Shown here: positions 29,987-31,490 of the stretch, piece after piece | Numbering within the stretch: the stretch's first letter is position 1 | Layout: every line of letters starts with the position of its first letter | IMG/VR virus record: IMGVR_UViG_3300042445_001232 | Location: 1 to 31,490 of that record | DNA from: a virus | Length of the DNA stretch: 31,490 nucleotides | Reading direction: 5' to 3' (one strand) | Position numbers and translations under genes: made by a program | Notes under the pieces: generated by a model | Told to the model about the DNA's origin: nothing | The model's database searches: none | What the model saw: the letters and a program-made list of their open reading frames with translations, nothing else

Positions 29987-31490
29987 ATGGCACAAATAAT
30001 TAAACACAGAAGAGGTTCGATACTATCACTAAAAGACGTAACTGCAAACGTTGGTGAATTGGTAATGGGAACAGGTTCTATTGGTAATCTTAGCGCTCCC
30101 GTACTATTCATTGGAGACACAGCAGTTGCTGGTGGATATAAACCTGTATCTAAAATTTATCAAGGAGCGGCGGCACCAGAAATTAGTGTTGGAGCTCACG
30201 GTTCAACATTGGACGGATTACCTTTCTATTCTACAAATACAAAAACCTTATACATTTTAGATAAAAGTGGTAATAGTGGTATTAACCTAACAGGTAATAT
30301 TGAAGGAAATACAATTTCAGGTGTAACCATCAATTCTTTAACGGGAATTAATGCTAACATTACGAGTGTTACAGGTAGTAACGGTAATTTCTCTAATTTA
30401 ACAGGAACAACATTTACAAGTACAAATGGTAATATCACATCTTTAACTGGTAGTAATGCAAATGTTACCAATATCACAGGATCCACAATTTCAGGGTCAA
30501 ATGTTAGAGTAACAACTGATATGAGTGTCGGTGGAAAAGTAGTGGTGGCTGGTGACATTTCAGGTTCTAATTTAAATTTAACAGGAAACGCAACAATTGA
30601 TGGTAATATAGTTTTAAAAGGTAATATTAGTATTGGTGACCAAACAACAGATTTAGTTACATTCGGTGCAGATGTTAGTTCTTCAATCATACCAGATGTG
30701 GACAACGCATTTGATTTAGGATCTTCTTCTCAAAATTGGAGAAATTTACACGTAAGTGGTACAGCATACATTAACACATTAGAAGCAAATCAAGTAAACT
30801 TTACAGATTTAGGGGTTTTAGAAGATTTAACGGTAAGTGGTAGTACTTTCTTAGGTAACGGTGGTGATATCACAGTAATTAGCGGTTCAGTTTACAATGA
30901 TCAATTGACCGAAAAGAGATTAGTTGTAGCGGGTGCGAATGGTTTGTTAACAAACTACAGTGGTTTAACATTTGACAATGGTAATTTAAATTTATCAGGA
31001 GCACTTGAAGTAACAAACATTCAAGGTACGGGTTCATTATATTTGAAACCCGATTTAGATGACTCAAGACTTTTTGAAATTTATAATAGTGCAGCACCTT
31101 TAGGTTATACAGATATCCATTTTGTGGGTAATGCAGATTTCAACTTCTTCGGTGATGACACAAATTATTTAAAAATAGATGATACTGCACAAACAGTAAC
31201 AATTGTTGGTGTAAACGGTGTATTTGTTAGTTCTTCATTAAATGTTACAGGTTCATCAACTCTAAATTCAACATTAGAAGTTAAAGGTGCAACAGGACTT
31301 AACTCAACTTTGGATGTAACAGGTTCAGCAATTTTAAAATCAACATTAGAAGTTCAAGGGGCGACAGGACTTAACTCAACTTTGGATGTAACAGGTTCAG
31401 CAACTTTAAAATCAACATTACAGGTTGATTCAACATCACAACTTAAAGGTGCTGTAGGTATGAACTCAAGTTTGGATGTTACAGGTTCTG
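29987..31490 (+). CDS. Large tail-fibre protein, 3' end beyond window (partial)
   Basis: ATG 29987 opens a frame with no stop to the window edge (501 complete codons seen). The start MAQIIKHRRGSILSLKD, then NVGELVMGTGS, looks like a fibre N-terminal attachment module. Residues about 100-190 are Asn/Thr/Gly/Ser repeats (ITSVTGSNGNFSNLTGTT-like), probably a beta-helix shaft. A segment DNAFDLGSSSQNWRNLHVSG (about 240-259) is of the kind found in fibre/adhesin knob or shaft repeats. From about residue 414 there are 12-residue repeats. Likely role is host-receptor binding or a structural appendage. It is the second gene of the right-hand fibre block. Confidence 0.75.
   Translation, partial: MAQIIKHRRGSILSLKDVTANVGELVMGTGSIGNLSAPVLFIGDTAVAGGYKPVSKIYQGAAAPEISVGAHGSTLDGLPFYSTNTKTLYILDKSGNSGINLTGNIEGNTISGVTINSLTGINANITSVTGSNGNFSNLTGTTFTSTNGNITSLTGSNANVTNITGSTISGSNVRVTTDMSVGGKVVVAGDISGSNLNLTGNATIDGNIVLKGNISIGDQTTDLVTFGADVSSSIIPDVDNAFDLGSSSQNWRNLHVSGTAYINTLEANQVNFTDLGVLEDLTVSGSTFLGNGGDITVISGSVYNDQLTEKRLVVAGANGLLTNYSGLTFDNGNLNLSGALEVTNIQGTGSLYLKPDLDDSRLFEIYNSAAPLGYTDIHFVGNADFNFFGDDTNYLKIDDTAQTVTIVGVNGVFVSSSLNVTGSSTLNSTLEVKGATGLNSTLDVTGSAILKSTLEVQGATGLNSTLDVTGSATLKSTLQVDSTSQLKGAVGMNSSLDVTGS
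31226..31490 (+). repeat. Tandem 36/72-base repeats in the fibre gene
   Basis: Units of 36 bases code LNSTLxVxGxxx; pairs of them repeat with a period of 72 bases (for example ACAGGACTTAACTCAACTTT at 31292 and again at 31364). Copies at 31262, 31298, 31334, 31370 and 31406 are in register, then the phase shifts after a short insertion near 31442. The array continues past the window edge. Confidence 0.85.

Noticed and set aside
30226-31097. Minus-strand open frames opposite the last fibre gene
   Set aside because: The plus strand is open for 501 codons with clear fibre repeats; the minus frames are shadows of Ser/Thr/Asn-rich coding sequence.
31226-31490. CRISPR-like array
   Set aside because: The 36/72-base period is explained by a 12/24-residue protein repeat in an open frame, with no variable spacers.

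Overview
The window looks like about 31.5 kb from the interior of a large, AT-rich, T4-like tailed-phage genome (myovirus type) whose host is a member of the Bacteroidota. The phage evidence is dense gene packing with many 1-30 base overlaps, tail/baseplate and fibre proteins at both ends, a T4-type gp46/gp47 recombination nuclease pair, a primase, a RuvC-like resolvase, and no cellular housekeeping genes. The host evidence is as follows: starts lack Shine-Dalgarno sequences and follow A/T-rich leaders; a promoter at 25620-25651 matches the Bacteroidota form TTTG-N20-TAnnTTTG; a signal peptide at 15335 ends in SYSQ; and there is an Hc1 (histone H1-like) protein of the Bacteroidota type. No tRNA, rRNA, CRISPR array, insertion sequence or integrase was found.

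Layout. (1) 64-6291: four rightward structural genes, including a 1015-residue baseplate-type protein with a P2 gpI-like motif, a long Pro/Thr linker and a C-terminal domain, then a probable fibre-connector protein. (2) 6328-14263: DNA metabolism. A RuvC-like resolvase is followed by a probable small RNA with a strong terminator, then primase, a Cas4/RecB-like PD-(D/E)XK nuclease, gp47 (Mre11/SbcD), a Val/Glu-repeat protein, a DUF1360-like membrane protein, an unknown protein, gp46 (Rad50/SbcC), and, on the minus strand, a DEDDh exonuclease. (3) 14344-20071: a ClpP-type protease, three envelope-type proteins (one nested in the previous one), a small acidic-tail protein, an RpoD-like sigma factor, a multi-pass membrane/coiled-coil protein ending at a perfect A AAA AAG slippery site, and an amidase-fold protein that has apparently lost its zinc histidines. 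(4) 20061-24831: probable head-internal, scaffold or accessory proteins, among them a ParB-like protein, a Cys-rich acidic protein and an Hc1-like DNA-binding protein, then several small unknowns. (5) 24812-25599: a two-gene minus-strand block of unknown function. (6) 25675-29061: Dam-type methylase, NusG-like factor, BCS1-like AAA+ ATPase, thioredoxin and glutaredoxin, closed by a terminator. (7) 29141-31490: fibre proteins; the last runs off the window and carries 12/24-residue repeats.

How the parts may work together. Resolvase, primase, the nucleases and gp46/47 form a replication-recombination set. The phage-coded sigma factor and NusG could direct transcription; two motif classes lie upstream of genes, TATTTAT(A) mostly before structural or late-type genes and TATATTTG before primase, ClpP and methylase. 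The points most worth following up are the candidate programmed -1 frameshift at 19186-19192 (84-residue extension), the small RNA at about 6985-7056, the degenerate amidase, the putative alternative promoter class and the phage-coded Hc1-like protein. Two small genes (58 and 50 residues) were found by hand, and five starts were moved from upstream TTG codons to internal ATGs.
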